Assembly: GCF_023639785.1 (NCBI RefSeq)
Contig: NZ_CP098325.1
Span: 1,550,001-1,614,000 of the forward strand
Source: Leclercia adecarboxylata
GTDB taxonomy: Bacteria > Pseudomonadota > Gammaproteobacteria > Enterobacterales > Enterobacteriaceae
DNA length: 64,000 bases
Direction of reading: 5' to 3'
Shown here: positions 1 through 10,128 of the stretch, in pieces
How positions within the stretch are numbered: the stretch's first letter is position 1
How the letters are laid out: each line of letters starts with the position of its first letter
Position numbers and translations under genes: made by a program
The notes under the pieces: generated by a model
What the model was told of the DNA's origin: nothing
Seen by the model: only the letters and a program-made list of their open reading frames with translations
The model's database searches: none

Positions 1-201
1 GCCAATGAAGACGTAAAGCCTGGATTATGTATCCTGCCGGCTGAATACGTTGAGCGGTACACCCATGTTCCTTCGTCACAGGAATACGCCTGCGTACGCT
101 GTGGTCACATTGAGGCCATGGCCGCCGGAGATCATAAATTGTGCCCACGCTGCGCGAATCCAGAATGGTCGAAGGTTAGCCGGGCCAAACGCATTGCCTG
201 A
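1..201 (+). CDS. ycaP: 3' end of DUF421 inner-membrane protein YcaP (5' end outside window)
   Basis: The open frame enters from the left edge and ends at TGA 199-201, giving the last 66 residues of a protein. They read through KPG, then a zinc-ribbon-like pair of CxxC knuckles (YACVRCG and LCPRCANPEW), and end in SRAKRIA. This matches the cytoplasmic C-terminal tail of YcaP as I know it from E. coli, including the CPRCANPEW block, and ycaP lies directly upstream of serC there. The membrane segments and DUF421 core would lie left of the window. The function of YcaP is not established; the four cysteines suggest a metal-binding tail (inference). Confidence 0.85.
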   Translation, partial: ANEDVKPGLCILPAEYVERYTHVPSSQEYACVRCGHIEAMAAGDHKLCPRCANPEWSKVSRAKRIA

Positions 202-247
202 CAGCCATTTTGTCGGTTTTGTGACAGCTCGCTGGCAGAATCTATTG

Positions 248-263
248 TGTGACGGCGGGCACA
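248..263. promoter_or_regulatory. Probable CRP site upstream of serC
   Basis: TGTGA, six bases, then GCACA: nine of ten consensus half-site positions for cAMP-CRP. It lies about 100 bp before the serC start. In E. coli the serC-aroA operon is repressed by cAMP-CRP and activated by Lrp, so the site fits known control. The rest of the 162-bp gap holds the serC promoter, which I could not assign with certainty. Confidence 0.55.
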
Positions 264-363
264 TTTCCTGGGTCATAAGTTTTAGACATTGCGGCGCGTG
301 TCACTGAATGATAAAACCGATATCCACAGTTATAACTTATGGCTTTTAGCGTGGTGAGGGGAA

Positions 364-1452
364 ATGGCTCAGGTCTATAATTTTAGTTCAGGTCCGGCAA
401 TGTTACCGGCGGATGTGCTCAAACAGGCTCAACAGGAGCTGTGTGACTGGAACGGTCTTGGCACGTCAGTGATGGAAGTCAGCCATCGTGGTAAAGAGTT
501 TATTCAGGTAGCGGAAGAGGCTGAAGCAGATTTTCGTTTCCTGCTGAACATCCCCTCAAACTACAAAGTATTATTCTGCCATGGCGGTGGCCGCGGTCAG
601 TTTGCGGGCATCCCGCTGAACCTGCTGGGCGACAAAACTACGGCGGACTATGTTGATGCCGGTTACTGGGCGGCGAGCGCGGTAAAAGAAGCGCATAAAT
701 ACTGCACCCCGAACGTCATCGATGCCAAAGTCACCGTTGACGGTTTGCGTGCCGTGAAACCGATGAGCGAATGGCAGCTCTCCGGGGATGCGGCCTACCT
801 GCACTACTGCCCGAATGAAACCATCGACGGTATTGCCATCCACGAAGAGCCAGCCTTTGGCGATGAAGTGGTTGTGACCGCGGACTTCTCCTCTACCATT
901 CTCTCTTCCCCGCTGGATGTCAGCCGTTACGGCGTGATCTACGCAGGTGCACAGAAAAATATCGGCCCGGCCGGCCTGACGATTGTTATCGTACGTGAAG
1001 ATTTACTGGGTAAAGCCCACAAAGCCTGTCCGTCGATTCTGGATTACAGCGTGCTGAACGATAACGACTCAATGTTCAACACCCCGCCAACCTTCGCATG
1101 GTATCTCTCTGGCCTGGTCTTCAAGTGGCTCAGAAACAACGGCGGTGTGGCGCAAATGGACAAGATCAACCAGCAGAAGTCTGAGCTACTCTACAGCGTG
1201 ATCGACGGCAGCGACTTCTACCGCAATGACGTCGCCAAAGCGAACCGTTCCCGCATGAACGTGCCGTTCCAGCTGGCCGACAGCAATCTCGATAAGCTGT
1301 TCCTGGAAGAGTCTTTCGCTGCGGGTCTGCATGCCCTGAAGGGCCACCGTGTGGTCGGCGGAATGCGTGCGTCTATCTATAATGCCATGCCGTTCGAAGG
1401 CGTTAAGGCTCTGACCGACTTCATGACCGACTTCGAACGTCGTCACGGTTAA
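364..1452 (+). CDS. serC: Phosphoserine aminotransferase
   Basis: A 362-residue class V aminotransferase that converts 3-phosphohydroxypyruvate plus glutamate to phosphoserine in serine synthesis, and also performs the matching step in pyridoxal phosphate synthesis. It is a cytoplasmic PLP enzyme. The N-terminus [10 protein letters not shown] and the HGGGRGQF loop are typical. The Schiff-base lysine is K198 in [18 protein letters not shown] ribosome site lies just before ATG 364. Length equals the E. coli protein. It is followed after a short intercistronic hairpin by aroA, the classic serC-aroA pair linking serine and aromatic amino acid (enterobactin precursor) supply. Confidence 0.98.
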   Translation: MAQVYNFSSGPAMLPADVLKQAQQELCDWNGLGTSVMEVSHRGKEFIQVAEEAEADFRFLLNIPSNYKVLFCHGGGRGQFAGIPLNLLGDKTTADYVDAGYWAASAVKEAHKYCTPNVIDAKVTVDGLRAVKPMSEWQLSGDAAYLHYCPNETIDGIAIHEEPAFGDEVVVTADFSSTILSSPLDVSRYGVIYAGAQKNIGPAGLTIVIVREDLLGKAHKACPSILDYSVLNDNDSMFNTPPTFAWYLSGLVFKWLRNNGGVAQMDKINQQKSELLYSVIDGSDFYRNDVAKANRSRMNVPFQLADSNLDKLFLEESFAAGLHALKGHRVVGGMRASIYNAMPFEGVKALTDFMTDFERRHG

Positions 1453-1468
1453 TCGCGCCCGTGTTCAC

Positions 1469-1495
1469 CCCCGCGGCCTGGCTGCGGGGTTTTTA
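1469..1495 (+). terminator. Intercistronic terminator-like hairpin between serC and aroA
   Basis: CCCCGC (1469-1474) pairs with GCGGGG (1484-1489), followed by TTTTTATT. In E. coli the serC-aroA intergenic hairpin allows partial read-through, lowering aroA relative to serC; the same arrangement is visible here. Confidence 0.75.
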
Positions 1496-1521
1496 TTATG
1501 TTGAATTGAGAATTAAATTTC

Positions 1522-2805
1522 ATGGAATCCCTGACGTTACAACCTATTGCGCGGGTGGATGGCACCATTAATCTGCCTGGTTCAAAAAGTGTCTCGAACC
1601 GCGCCTTGCTGCTGGCAGCGCTGGCAAACGGCACCACTGTTCTCACTAACCTGCTGGACAGCGATGACGTTCGCCATATGCTCAATGCGCTGAAAGCGTT
1701 GGGAGTCCACTATACCTTGTCCGCCGATCGTACCCGTTGCGAAGTCACCGGCAACGCCGGTGCGCTGCACTCCGCTGACGCGCTGGAGCTGTTCCTTGGC
1801 AATGCCGGTACGGCGATGCGCCCGCTGGCAGCGGCCCTGTGTCTGGGCAGCAATGACATCGTGCTGACCGGCGAACCGCGCATGAAAGAGCGCCCGATTG
1901 GCCATCTGGTGGATGCGCTGCGTCAGGGCGGCGCGCAGATCGATTATCTGGAACAGGAAAACTATCCGCCGCTGCGTCTGCGCGGTGGCTTTAGCGGCGG
2001 CGAAGTGGCGGTAGACGGCAGCGTATCCAGCCAGTTTCTGACCGCACTGCTGATGACCGCGCCGCTGGCACCTCAGGATACCATTATCACCATTAAGGGT
2101 GACCTGGTTTCCAGACCGTACATTGATATCACGCTGCACCTGATGAAAACCTTCGGCGTTGAGGTCGACAACCAGAACTACCAGCGTTTTGTGGTGCACG
2201 GGGGCCAGCAGTACCAGACGCCGGGTAATTACCTGGTAGAAGGTGATGCCTCATCGGCCTCCTACTTCCTGGCGGCGGGTGCCATTAAAGGCGGCACGGT
2301 AAAAGTGACCGGTATTGGCCGTAACAGCGTGCAGGGGGATATCCGCTTTGCCGATGTGCTCGAGAAAATGGGGGCCATCGTGACCTGGGGTGATGACTTT
2401 ATCTCCTGTACTCACGGCGAGCTGAATGCCATTGATATGGACATGAACCATATCCCCGATGCGGCGATGACCATTGCCACCGCGGCGCTGTTTGCCAAAG
2501 GCACCACCACGCTGCGTAATATCTACAACTGGCGCGTGAAAGAGACCGATCGCCTGTTCGCTATGGCGACCGAGCTGCGTAAAGTCGGCGCCGAAGTGGA
2601 AGAGGGCGAAGATTACATTCGCGTAACCCCTCCGGCGAAACTGCAGGTTGCGGAGATTGGCACCTATAACGATCACCGCATGGCAATGTGCTTCTCGCTG
2701 GTGGCGCTGTCGGATACGCCGGTCACCATTCTGGATCCGAAATGTACCGCGAAAACCTTCCCGGACTATTTCGACCAGCTGGCGCGCATCAGTACCCTGG
2801 CCTGA
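1522..2805 (+). CDS. aroA: 5-enolpyruvylshikimate-3-phosphate synthase
   Basis: A 427-residue cytoplasmic enzyme of the shikimate pathway. It transfers the enolpyruvyl group of PEP to shikimate-3-phosphate and is the target of glyphosate. The N-terminal [12 protein letters not shown] motif and the [13 protein letters not shown] motif (residues 90-102) are intact. Gly96 and Pro101 are both wild type, so this is a class I enzyme with no resistance substitution at those positions. Conserved NDHRMAM and KTFPDYF motifs sit near the C-terminus. The start has only a weak GAGA ribosome site; the hairpin upstream suggests cotranscription with serC. Unlike E. coli, no ycaL follows. Confidence 0.98.
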   Translation: MESLTLQPIARVDGTINLPGSKSVSNRALLLAALANGTTVLTNLLDSDDVRHMLNALKALGVHYTLSADRTRCEVTGNAGALHSADALELFLGNAGTAMRPLAAALCLGSNDIVLTGEPRMKERPIGHLVDALRQGGAQIDYLEQENYPPLRLRGGFSGGEVAVDGSVSSQFLTALLMTAPLAPQDTIITIKGDLVSRPYIDITLHLMKTFGVEVDNQNYQRFVVHGGQQYQTPGNYLVEGDASSASYFLAAGAIKGGTVKVTGIGRNSVQGDIRFADVLEKMGAIVTWGDDFISCTHGELNAIDMDMNHIPDAAMTIATAALFAKGTTTLRNIYNWRVKETDRLFAMATELRKVGAEVEEGEDYIRVTPPAKLQVAEIGTYNDHRMAMCFSLVALSDTPVTILDPKCTAKTFPDYFDQLARISTLA

Positions 2806-2813
2806 TAAACCCA

Positions 2814-2838
2814 TGCCGCACCGCCCGGTGCGGCATTT
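2814..2838 (+). terminator. Terminator after aroA
   Basis: TGCCGCACC (2814-2822) pairs with GGTGCGGCA (2827-2835) around a four-base loop, followed by a short T-rich stretch. The T-tract is weak, so efficiency is uncertain. Confidence 0.6.
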
Positions 2839-2915
2839 ACTTACGCTTCCTGACGTTGCCGTCGTCCATTTCTTCTACACTCAGCTTCAATCATTCCGTA
2901 ATTTGCACGCAAAGG

Positions 2916-2944
2916 TAACAGTTGTGCACGTTGGCGCGTATAAT
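2916..2944 (+). promoter_or_regulatory. Probable cmk promoter
   Basis: A perfect TATAAT (2939-2944) lies 45 bp before the cmk start. The upstream -35 region (around 2916-2921, taacag) matches the consensus poorly. It sits where ycaL would end in E. coli, so cmk-rpsA appears to have its own promoter here. Confidence 0.5.
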
Positions 2945-2988
2945 GCGCGGCGTTCACACAACGGTATGCCTAATTTAAGGAGAAAAAG

Positions 2989-3672
2989 ATGACGGCAATT
3001 GCCCCGGTTATCACCATTGACGGGCCAAGTGGCGCAGGTAAAGGCACGCTGTGCAAAGCGATGGCGGAAGCACTGCAATGGCATCTTTTAGATTCGGGCG
3101 CAATCTATCGTGTGCTGGCGCTGGCTGCATTGCACCATCATGTTGATGTCGCCTCTGAAGAGGCGCTGGTACCGCTGGCCGCCCATCTGGATGTGCGTTT
3201 TGTCTCCACCAACGGCAATCTGGAAGTGATCCTCGAAGGGGAAGATGTGAGCGGTGAGATCCGCACCCAGGAAGTGGCGAACGCCGCCTCTCAGGTTGCC
3301 GCTTTTCCGCGCGTTCGCGAGGCGCTTTTACGCCGCCAGCGCGCTTTCCGCGATGCACCCGGCCTGATCGCCGACGGACGCGACATGGGAACCGTAGTTT
3401 TCCCTGATGCGCCGGTGAAAATTTTCCTTGACGCTTCCTCGGAAGAGCGCGCGCAGCGCCGCATGCTACAGTTGCAGGAAAAGGGCTTTAGTGTTAACTT
3501 TGAACGTCTTTTGTCTGAGATAAAAGAGCGCGACGATCGCGACCGTAATCGCGCCGTTGCACCGCTTGTTCCCGCAGATGATGCATTAGTTCTGGATTCT
3601 ACCAGTTTAACTATTGAGCAAGTGATTGAAAAAGCGCTACAATATGCGCGCCAAAAACTGGCAATCGCGTAA
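2989..3672 (+). CDS. cmk: Cytidylate kinase
   Basis: A 227-residue nucleoside monophosphate kinase that phosphorylates CMP and dCMP using ATP, in pyrimidine salvage and turnover. The P-loop GPSGAGKGT occupies residues 12-20. The dCMP-binding [13 protein letters not shown] motif and the [10 protein letters not shown] lid region follow. A strong AAGGAG ribosome site precedes ATG 2989. It is the upstream partner of rpsA, 111 bp away, as in other enterobacteria, where rpsA transcripts can start within or after cmk. Confidence 0.98.
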   Translation: MTAIAPVITIDGPSGAGKGTLCKAMAEALQWHLLDSGAIYRVLALAALHHHVDVASEEALVPLAAHLDVRFVSTNGNLEVILEGEDVSGEIRTQEVANAASQVAAFPRVREALLRRQRAFRDAPGLIADGRDMGTVVFPDAPVKIFLDASSEERAQRRMLQLQEKGFSVNFERLLSEIKERDDRDRNRAVAPLVPADDALVLDSTSLTIEQVIEKALQYARQKLAIA

Positions 3673-3783
3673 CCGCGACAGATTTAGCAGTACCCCCGCT
3701 GCAATGGATTGACGGCGGGTATGTGAAACAACCCCATCCGGCACGGAGCCAGGTGGACGTTAATATTAACCTGAAGATTAAAC
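3673..3783 (+). promoter_or_regulatory. rpsA leader and translational operator region
   Basis: This 111-bp leader contains a CCCGC/GCGGG hairpin (about 3695-3719) and ends in an AT-rich stretch before ATG 3784, with only a GAAG in place of a good ribosome site. In E. coli the rpsA start is highly efficient without a canonical Shine-Dalgarno and is autorepressed by free S1; the layout here is consistent with that. Confidence 0.5.
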
Positions 3784-5457
3784 ATGACTGAATCTTTTGC
3801 TCAACTGTTTGAAGAATCCTTAAAAGAAATCGAAACCCGTCCGGGTTCCATCGTTCGTGGTGTTGTTGTTGCTATCGACAAAGATATTGTACTGGTTGAC
3901 GCCGGTCTGAAATCTGAGTCTGCCATTCCGGCAGAGCAGTTCAAAAACGCCCAGGGCGAGCTGGAAATCCAGGTTGGTGACGAAGTTGACGTTGCTCTGG
4001 ATGCAGTAGAAGACGGCTTCGGTGAAACCCTGCTGTCCCGTGAGAAAGCTAAACGTCACGAAGCTTGGATCACGCTGGAAAAAGCTTACGAAGAAGCTGA
4101 AACTGTGGTCGGTGTTATCAACGGCAAAGTTAAAGGCGGCTTCACTGTTGAGCTGAATGGTATTCGTGCGTTCCTGCCAGGTTCACTGGTAGACGTTCGT
4201 CCAGTTCGTGACACCCTGCACCTGGAAGGCAAAGAGCTTGAGTTCAAAGTAATCAAGCTGGACCAGAAGCGTAACAACGTTGTTGTTTCCCGTCGTGCCG
4301 TTATCGAATCCGAAAACAGCGCAGAACGCGATCAGCTGCTGGAAAACCTGCAGGAAGGCATGGAAGTCAAAGGTATCGTTAAAAACCTCACTGACTACGG
4401 CGCATTCGTTGACCTGGGCGGCGTTGATGGCCTGCTGCATATCACCGACATGGCGTGGAAACGCGTTAAGCACCCAAGCGAAATCGTGAACGTGGGCGAC
4501 GAAATCACTGTTAAAGTGCTGAAGTTCGACCGCGAGCGTACTCGTGTATCCCTCGGCCTGAAACAGCTGGGCGAAGATCCATGGGTTGCTATCGCTAAAC
4601 GTTACCCAGAAGGTACTAAACTGACTGGTCGCGTTACCAACCTGACCGACTACGGCTGCTTCGTTGAAATCGAAGAAGGCGTTGAAGGCCTGGTTCACGT
4701 TTCCGAAATGGACTGGACCAACAAAAACATCCACCCATCCAAAGTTGTTAACGTTGGTGATGTAGTGGAAGTTATGGTTCTGGATATCGACGAAGAACGT
4801 CGTCGTATCTCCCTGGGCCTGAAGCAGTGCAAAAACAACCCATGGCAGCAGTTCGCGGAAACCCACAACAAGGGCGACCGTGTTGAAGGTAAAATCAAGT
4901 CTATCACTGACTTCGGTATCTTCATCGGCCTGGACGGCGGCATCGACGGCCTGGTTCACCTGTCTGACATCTCCTGGAACGTTGCAGGCGAAGAAGCAGT
5001 ACGTGAATACAAAAAAGGCGACGAAATCGCAGCAGTTGTTCTGCAGGTTGACGCAGAGCGTGAGCGTATCTCCCTGGGCGTTAAACAGCTCGCAGAAGAT
5101 CCGTTCAACAACTGGGTTGCACTGAACAAGAAAGGCGCAATCGTAAACGGTAAAGTGACTGCAGTTGACGCGAAAGGCGCAACCGTAGAACTGGCTGACG
5201 GCGTTGAAGGTTACCTGCGCGCTTCTGAAGCTTCACGTGACCGCGTTGAAGATGCAACTCTGGTTCTGAGCGTAGGCGACGACGTTGAAGCTAAATTCAC
5301 CGGCGTTGATCGTAAGAACCGTGCAATCAGCCTGTCTGTTCGTGCTAAAGACGAAGCTGATGAGAAAGATGCAATCGCAACTGTTAACAAACAGGAAGAT
5401 GCAAACTTCTCTAACAACGCAATGGCTGAAGCTTTCAAAGCAGCTAAAGGCGAATAA
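3784..5457 (+). CDS. rpsA: 30S ribosomal protein S1
   Basis: A 557-residue protein made of six S1 (OB-fold) repeats, roughly at residues 20-87, 105-171, 192-260, 277-347, 364-434 and 451-520. Repeats 3-6 carry the recurring patterns TDYG.FV, VEGLVH and RISLGLKQ. The first two repeats bind the ribosome through S2; the rest bind mRNA and melt structured leaders. The protein also serves as a subunit of phage Q-beta replicase and as a trans-translation partner in related hosts. Codon use is strongly biased to optimal codons, as expected for a ribosomal protein. Confidence 0.99.
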   Translation: MTESFAQLFEESLKEIETRPGSIVRGVVVAIDKDIVLVDAGLKSESAIPAEQFKNAQGELEIQVGDEVDVALDAVEDGFGETLLSREKAKRHEAWITLEKAYEEAETVVGVINGKVKGGFTVELNGIRAFLPGSLVDVRPVRDTLHLEGKELEFKVIKLDQKRNNVVVSRRAVIESENSAERDQLLENLQEGMEVKGIVKNLTDYGAFVDLGGVDGLLHITDMAWKRVKHPSEIVNVGDEITVKVLKFDRERTRVSLGLKQLGEDPWVAIAKRYPEGTKLTGRVTNLTDYGCFVEIEEGVEGLVHVSEMDWTNKNIHPSKVVNVGDVVEVMVLDIDEERRRISLGLKQCKNNPWQQFAETHNKGDRVEGKIKSITDFGIFIGLDGGIDGLVHLSDISWNVAGEEAVREYKKGDEIAAVVLQVDAERERISLGVKQLAEDPFNNWVALNKKGAIVNGKVTAVDAKGATVELADGVEGYLRASEASRDRVEDATLVLSVGDDVEAKFTGVDRKNRAISLSVRAKDEADEKDAIATVNKQEDANFSNNAMAEAFKAAKGE

Positions 5458-5511
5458 GTTACTCGTAGAGTGACTTGACAGATTGCAGGATTCGTCCTGT
5501 AATCAATAACA

Positions 5512-5536
5512 AAGGGCGGCTACGGCCGCCCTTGTT
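5512..5536 (+). terminator. Terminator after rpsA
   Basis: AAGGGCGGC (5512-5520), tetraloop TACG, GCCGCCCTT (5525-5533), then GTTT. A strong GC-rich stem with a UUCG-class-like loop but a short T-tract. Confidence 0.8.
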
Positions 5537-5577
5537 TAAGCTGTTTAGCTAATTGGTTTGAAGGAACCGGAGGAATC

Positions 5578-5865
5578 ATGACCAAGTCAGAATTGATTGA
5601 AAGACTTGCCAGCCAGCAATCGCATATACCTGCGAAAGCAGTGGAAGACGCTGTAAAAGAGATGCTGGAGCATATGGCTACCACTCTTGCACAGGGCGAG
5701 CGCATTGAAATCCGCGGTTTCGGTAGTTTTTCTCTGCACTATCGTGCACCACGCACCGGGCGTAACCCGAAGACTGGCGACAAAGTAGAGCTGGAAGGTA
5801 AATACGTTCCGCACTTCAAGCCAGGTAAAGAACTGCGCGATCGCGCCAATATTTACGGCAACTGA
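5578..5865 (+). CDS. ihfB: Integration host factor beta subunit
   Basis: A 95-residue member of the HU/IHF family and the beta partner of IhfA. The heterodimer bends DNA by about 160 degrees at specific sites and acts in replication, recombination, phage integration and transcription. The [10 protein letters not shown] motif and the beta-arm [15 protein letters not shown] are present, with the intercalating proline at residue 64. The protein ends YGN, one residue longer than the E. coli form as I recall it. A GGAGGAA ribosome site precedes ATG 5578. It follows rpsA after a terminator, and its own terminator follows. Confidence 0.98.
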   Translation: MTKSELIERLASQQSHIPAKAVEDAVKEMLEHMATTLAQGERIEIRGFGSFSLHYRAPRTGRNPKTGDKVELEGKYVPHFKPGKELRDRANIYGN

Positions 5866-5900
5866 GTTTGGCCTGCGGGCGAAACTGAGTGACCATCAGA

Positions 5901-5925
5901 AAAGCACCTGCGGGTGCTTTTTTTG
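5901..5925 (+). terminator. Terminator after ihfB
   Basis: AAAGCACC (5901-5908) pairs with GGTGCTTT (5913-5920) around TGCG and runs into a seven-T tract. A canonical intrinsic terminator. Confidence 0.9.
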
Positions 5926-6078
5926 TTTCTCCACTTCTGCTCCGGAATCCGCGCCGCAAATTTCACGGCCTTTTGCTGCACGCCGTCGATTTATGCCAGC
6001 CTGCGTCGCAACCGCCTGATTTCACACCTGACAGACGTAACGTCTGACCGCACACTGCCCTGACACAGGGAGGTGTAA

Positions 6079-8343
6079 ATGCGTTTAACGTCGTTAGCGA
6101 CATGTCTGATCCTGGCTATCCTGCCGCTGCTCTGGCTACCCGCGCTGCCTGCACTGCCGGTTATCCAGGCCATAGTGGGTGCCGGATTTCTCCTCGCCTT
6201 CATTCGCCATAATATTGCCCGCTACAGCGGCTTCTGGCTGCTTTTCTTCGCCTGGGGAACGTTGGCTGCCCAAAGTGCGGTCTGGCCAATGCAGAATCTG
6301 ACCCGAGGTCCGCAGAAAGCCGGGGTCGAAATCGTCGCGGTTGAGAACGATACGACGTATAGGGCCCGCATTATCGAGCTTGATGGGAGAGCGGTGGTGC
6401 CTGCTGTGGGCGTCGCGCTGTATGGCAACACGTTGCCGCAACCGGGTTGCGCCGGGCAGCGCTGGTCGATGACCTTATCGCTAAGGGCCGTTCACGGACA
6501 ACTCAACGATGGCGGATTTGATTCCCAGCGCTATGCCCTGGCGCAGCATCAACCTCTGACCGGGCGGTTTACCCACGCCGAGGTGACGGATGCCCGCTGT
6601 AGCCTGCGCGCCCGCTATCTCGCCTCGCTGACAAGCACGCTCTCTGGTTATTCCTGGGGGCCGGTTCTGCTGGGACTGGGCATGGGGGAGCGGCTGGCAG
6701 TCACGGCAGACGTCAAAGATCTGATGCGGGAAACCGGTACCGCGCATCTCATGGCGATTTCGGGTCTGCACATTGCGCTGGCGGCGTCGGTTATCTGGCT
6801 CCTGGTGCGGGGCATACAATTTTTTATCCCGGGGCGTTGGGTGAGCTGGCGAGCCCCGCTGGTTGCGGGGTTCTGCTTCGCCGCCTTTTATGCCTGGCTT
6901 ACCGGCATGCAGCCCCCCGCGTTGCGCACCGTCTTATCGCTGGGAGCCTGTCTGGCATTGCAACTGAGCGGCCGCCTCTGGTCCCCCTGGCAGATATGGC
7001 GAGTCTGCATCGCCGCCATTTTGCTGGCCGATCCGCTGGCCGTACTGTCGCACAGCCTGTTGCTGTCTGCCTTTGCGGTAGCGGCGCTGATTTTCTGGTA
7101 TCAGTGGGTGCCCGCACCACGTTTGTCCGCTCCCCGGGCATTCAGAGCCGTGGTTAACCTGCTGCACCTGCAGCTCGGCATGCTTTTACTGTTGCTGCCG
7201 GTGCAGATTATTGTCTTTCATGGTTTTAGCCTGTCGTCGCTGGTCGCGAACCTGGTGGCGGTGCCGCTGGTGACCTTCATCTCTGTGCCGCTTATTTTGC
7301 TGGGGATGGGGCTGCATCTGCTGGCGTGGTCACTGGCAGAAAACAGGGTCTGGGCTCTGGCGGATGGCTCACTGTCGCTGCTATTTGGATTTTTAACCAC
7401 GCTGCCCGACGGCTGGATCACGGTCGATAAACGCTGGATGTGGCTGACCCTGTTGCCCTGGGGAGCAATCATTGCCTGGCGGCTGCGCGGCGCGCGTGCC
7501 TGGCCGGTGGTCTGTGTAGTGATACTGGTGCTGGCAACCAGTCCGCTGTGGCGAGAAAACAAAACAGAGGGCTGGGCGGTGCATATGCTGGATGTCGGGC
7601 AGGGATTGGCAATGGCAATCGAGCGTCAGGGGAGGGTGATTCTCTATGACACCGGTCCGGCATGGCCAGGCGGAGACAGCGCGCAACAGCTGATTATTCC
7701 CTGGCTACGGTGGCACCATTTACGCCCGGAAGGGGTCATAGTCAGCCATGAGCACCTCGACCACATCGGAGGCCTGGTCTCGCTACGCAAGGCGTGGCCT
7801 GAAATGTGGATAAGAAGCCCGCTGGGCTGGGCCGGGCATGACCCCTGCGTGCGCGGGGAGCGCTGGCATTGGCGGGGCCTGACCTTCAGCGCGCATTGGC
7901 CTCTTGCCATTCCATCGCAACAGGGCAATAACGGTTCCTGCGTGGTTAAAATTGAGGACGGCAGCCATAGCGTGTTGTTAACAGGAGATATTGAGGCGCA
8001 GGGAGAAAAAGCGATGCTCAGTCGTCACTGGCAATATCTTGCGTCTACACTTATCCAGGTGCCGCACCATGGCAGTAATACTTCATCGTCACTTCCGCTG
8101 GTGCAGCGCGTGGGTGGGCGTATCGCCCTGGTGTCTGCATCCCGCTATAACGCGTGGCGACTGCCCTCGGTCAAAGTGGCTCGACGTTACACAAAGGAGG
8201 GGTATCTCTGGTTAACAACCCCCCGTTCTGGACAACTTACCGTCTCGTTTTCACAACATGGCTGGCAAATCCATAGCTTACGGGATCAAATTTTGCCCCG
8301 TTGGTATCATCAGTGGTTTGGCGCGCCCGTAGATAACGGGTAG
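6079..8343 (+). CDS. ycaI: ComEC/Rec2-family membrane protein YcaI
   Basis: A 754-residue polytopic inner-membrane protein of the ComEC/Rec2 family, the proposed channel that carries single-stranded DNA into the cytoplasm in naturally competent bacteria. Three regions are visible: an N-terminal membrane segment plus DUF4131 domain (about 1-170), the multi-helix Competence domain beginning near the ISGLHIAL motif (227-234), and a C-terminal metallo-beta-lactamase-like domain with HEHLDH at 557-562. The length equals the E. coli homologue. A strong GGGAGGTG ribosome site precedes the ATG. It heads the msbA-lpxK cluster. Competence has not been shown for most enterobacteria, so a DNA uptake role is family inference; sxy lies 49 kb downstream. 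Confidence 0.95.
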   Translation: MRLTSLATCLILAILPLLWLPALPALPVIQAIVGAGFLLAFIRHNIARYSGFWLLFFAWGTLAAQSAVWPMQNLTRGPQKAGVEIVAVENDTTYRARIIELDGRAVVPAVGVALYGNTLPQPGCAGQRWSMTLSLRAVHGQLNDGGFDSQRYALAQHQPLTGRFTHAEVTDARCSLRARYLASLTSTLSGYSWGPVLLGLGMGERLAVTADVKDLMRETGTAHLMAISGLHIALAASVIWLLVRGIQFFIPGRWVSWRAPLVAGFCFAAFYAWLTGMQPPALRTVLSLGACLALQLSGRLWSPWQIWRVCIAAILLADPLAVLSHSLLLSAFAVAALIFWYQWVPAPRLSAPRAFRAVVNLLHLQLGMLLLLLPVQIIVFHGFSLSSLVANLVAVPLVTFISVPLILLGMGLHLLAWSLAENRVWALADGSLSLLFGFLTTLPDGWITVDKRWMWLTLLPWGAIIAWRLRGARAWPVVCVVILVLATSPLWRENKTEGWAVHMLDVGQGLAMAIERQGRVILYDTGPAWPGGDSAQQLIIPWLRWHHLRPEGVIVSHEHLDHIGGLVSLRKAWPEMWIRSPLGWAGHDPCVRGERWHWRGLTFSAHWPLAIPSQQGNNGSCVVKIEDGSHSVLLTGDIEAQGEKAMLSRHWQYLASTLIQVPHHGSNTSSSLPLVQRVGGRIALVSASRYNAWRLPSVKVARRYTKEGYLWLTTPRSGQLTVSFSQHGWQIHSLRDQILPRWYHQWFGAPVDNG

Positions 8344-8379
8344 AATATGCGGCTATTTCAACAAATGCTGGTTTTTTGA

Positions 8380-10128
8380 ATGCATAACGACAAAGATCTC
8401 TCCACGTGGCAGACCTTCCGCCGACTCTGGCCGGTGATTGCACCCTTCAGAACGGGCCTTATCGTGGCGGGCGTAGCGTTAATCCTCAACGCAGCCAGCG
8501 ATACCTTCATGTTATCGCTCCTCAAACCGTTACTGGACGACGGTTTTGGTAAAACGGATCGCTCAGTGTTGCTATGGATGCCGCTGGTGGTTATCGGCCT
8601 GATGATTTTACGCGGCATCACCAGCTATATTTCCAGCTACTGCCTCTCCTGGGTATCGGGCAAAGTGGTGATGACCATGCGTCGCCGCCTGTTCAGCCAT
8701 ATGATGGGCATGCCGGTCGCATTCTTTGACAAGCAGTCTACCGGTACCCTGCTGTCGCGTATCACCTACGACTCCGAGCAGGTGGCTTCCTCCTCCTCCA
8801 GCGCCCTGATTACCGTGGTGCGTGAAGGGGCGTCGATCATTGGCCTGTTCGCCCTGATGTTCTGGTACAGCTGGCAGCTGTCGCTGATCCTTATCGTGCT
8901 GGCGCCCATTGTGTCGATTGCCATCCGCGTCGTCTCGAAGCGTTTTCGCAGCATCAGTAAGAACATGCAAAACACGATGGGGCAGGTGACCACCAGCGCA
9001 GAGCAGATGCTGAAAGGTCATAAAGAAGTACTGATTTTTGGTGGCCAGGAAGTTGAAACCAAACGCTTTGATAAGGTCAGCAATAAGATGCGTCTGCAGG
9101 GGATGAAGATGGTGTCCGCCTCTTCCATTTCCGATCCGATCATTCAGCTGATTGCCTCCCTGGCGCTGGCGTTCGTACTGTATGCCGCCAGCTTCCCGAG
9201 CGTAATGGAAACCCTGACCGCCGGTACCATTACCGTGGTCTTCTCGTCGATGATTGCCCTGATGCGCCCGCTGAAATCGTTAACTAACGTTAACGCCCAG
9301 TTCCAGCGCGGGATGGCAGCCTGTCAGACGCTGTTCGCCATCCTCGATTCCGAACAGGAAAAAGACGAAGGCAAACGCGTGATCGAACGTTCAACCGGCG
9401 ATGTGGAATTCCGCAACGTGACCTTTACCTATCCGGGTCGCGACACGCCTGCGCTGCGCAACATCAACCTGAAAATTCCGGCGGGCAAGACCGTGGCGCT
9501 GGTAGGCCGCTCTGGCTCGGGTAAATCAACCATCGCCAGCCTGATCACCCGTTTCTACGATATTGATGAAGGTGAGATCCTGATTGACGGCCACGATCTG
9601 CGCGAATACACCCTGCGGTCGCTACGTAATCAGGTGGCCCTGGTCTCGCAGAATGTGCATCTGTTCAACGACACCGTAGCCAATAACATCGCCTATGCCC
9701 GCAATGAAGAGTACAGCCGTGAGCAGATTGAAGCGGCAGCGCGGATGGCCTATGCCATGGACTTTATCAATAAGATGGATAACGGTCTGGATACCATTAT
9801 CGGGGAAAACGGGGTGCTGCTCTCCGGCGGTCAGCGCCAGCGTATCGCCATTGCGCGCGCGCTGCTGCGTGACAGCCCGATCCTGATCCTTGATGAAGCC
9901 ACCTCGGCGCTGGATACCGAGTCCGAACGCGCCATCCAGTCTGCGCTTGATGAGTTGCAGAAGAACCGTACCTCGCTGGTGATCGCCCATCGCCTGTCGA
10001 CCATCGAAAAAGCCGATGAAATCGTGGTAGTGGAAGATGGCTACATCGTCGAGCGGGGCAGCCATGCCGACCTGCTGGCCCATCAGGGTGTGTATGCTCA
10101 GCTTCATAAGATGCAGTTTGGCGCATGA
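8380..10128 (+). CDS. msbA: Lipid A export ATP-binding/permease protein MsbA
   Basis: A 582-residue ABC exporter half-transporter that works as a homodimer to flip core-lipid A across the inner membrane. Six transmembrane helices span residues 1-330. The nucleotide-binding domain has Walker [10 protein letters not shown] (about 376-384), Q-loop VSQNVHLF, signature LLSGGQRQR, Walker [13 protein letters not shown] and the switch histidine in VIAHRLS. The product is nearly identical to E. coli MsbA. The stop overlaps the lpxK start in ATGA, so export and the late lipid A step are translationally coupled. Confidence 0.99.
   Translation: MHNDKDLSTWQTFRRLWPVIAPFRTGLIVAGVALILNAASDTFMLSLLKPLLDDGFGKTDRSVLLWMPLVVIGLMILRGITSYISSYCLSWVSGKVVMTMRRRLFSHMMGMPVAFFDKQSTGTLLSRITYDSEQVASSSSSALITVVREGASIIGLFALMFWYSWQLSLILIVLAPIVSIAIRVVSKRFRSISKNMQNTMGQVTTSAEQMLKGHKEVLIFGGQEVETKRFDKVSNKMRLQGMKMVSASSISDPIIQLIASLALAFVLYAASFPSVMETLTAGTITVVFSSMIALMRPLKSLTNVNAQFQRGMAACQTLFAILDSEQEKDEGKRVIERSTGDVEFRNVTFTYPGRDTPALRNINLKIPAGKTVALVGRSGSGKSTIASLITRFYDIDEGEILIDGHDLREYTLRSLRNQVALVSQNVHLFNDTVANNIAYARNEEYSREQIEAAARMAYAMDFINKMDNGLDTIIGENGVLLSGGQRQRIAIARALLRDSPILILDEATSALDTESERAIQSALDELQKNRTSLVIAHRLSTIEKADEIVVVEDGYIVERGSHADLLAHQGVYAQLHKMQFGA

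Noticed and set aside
50..307. 85-residue open frame at the left edge on +
   Set aside because: It is out of frame with the conserved ycaP C-terminus (1-201), has a low-complexity unfamiliar translation and no ribosome site.
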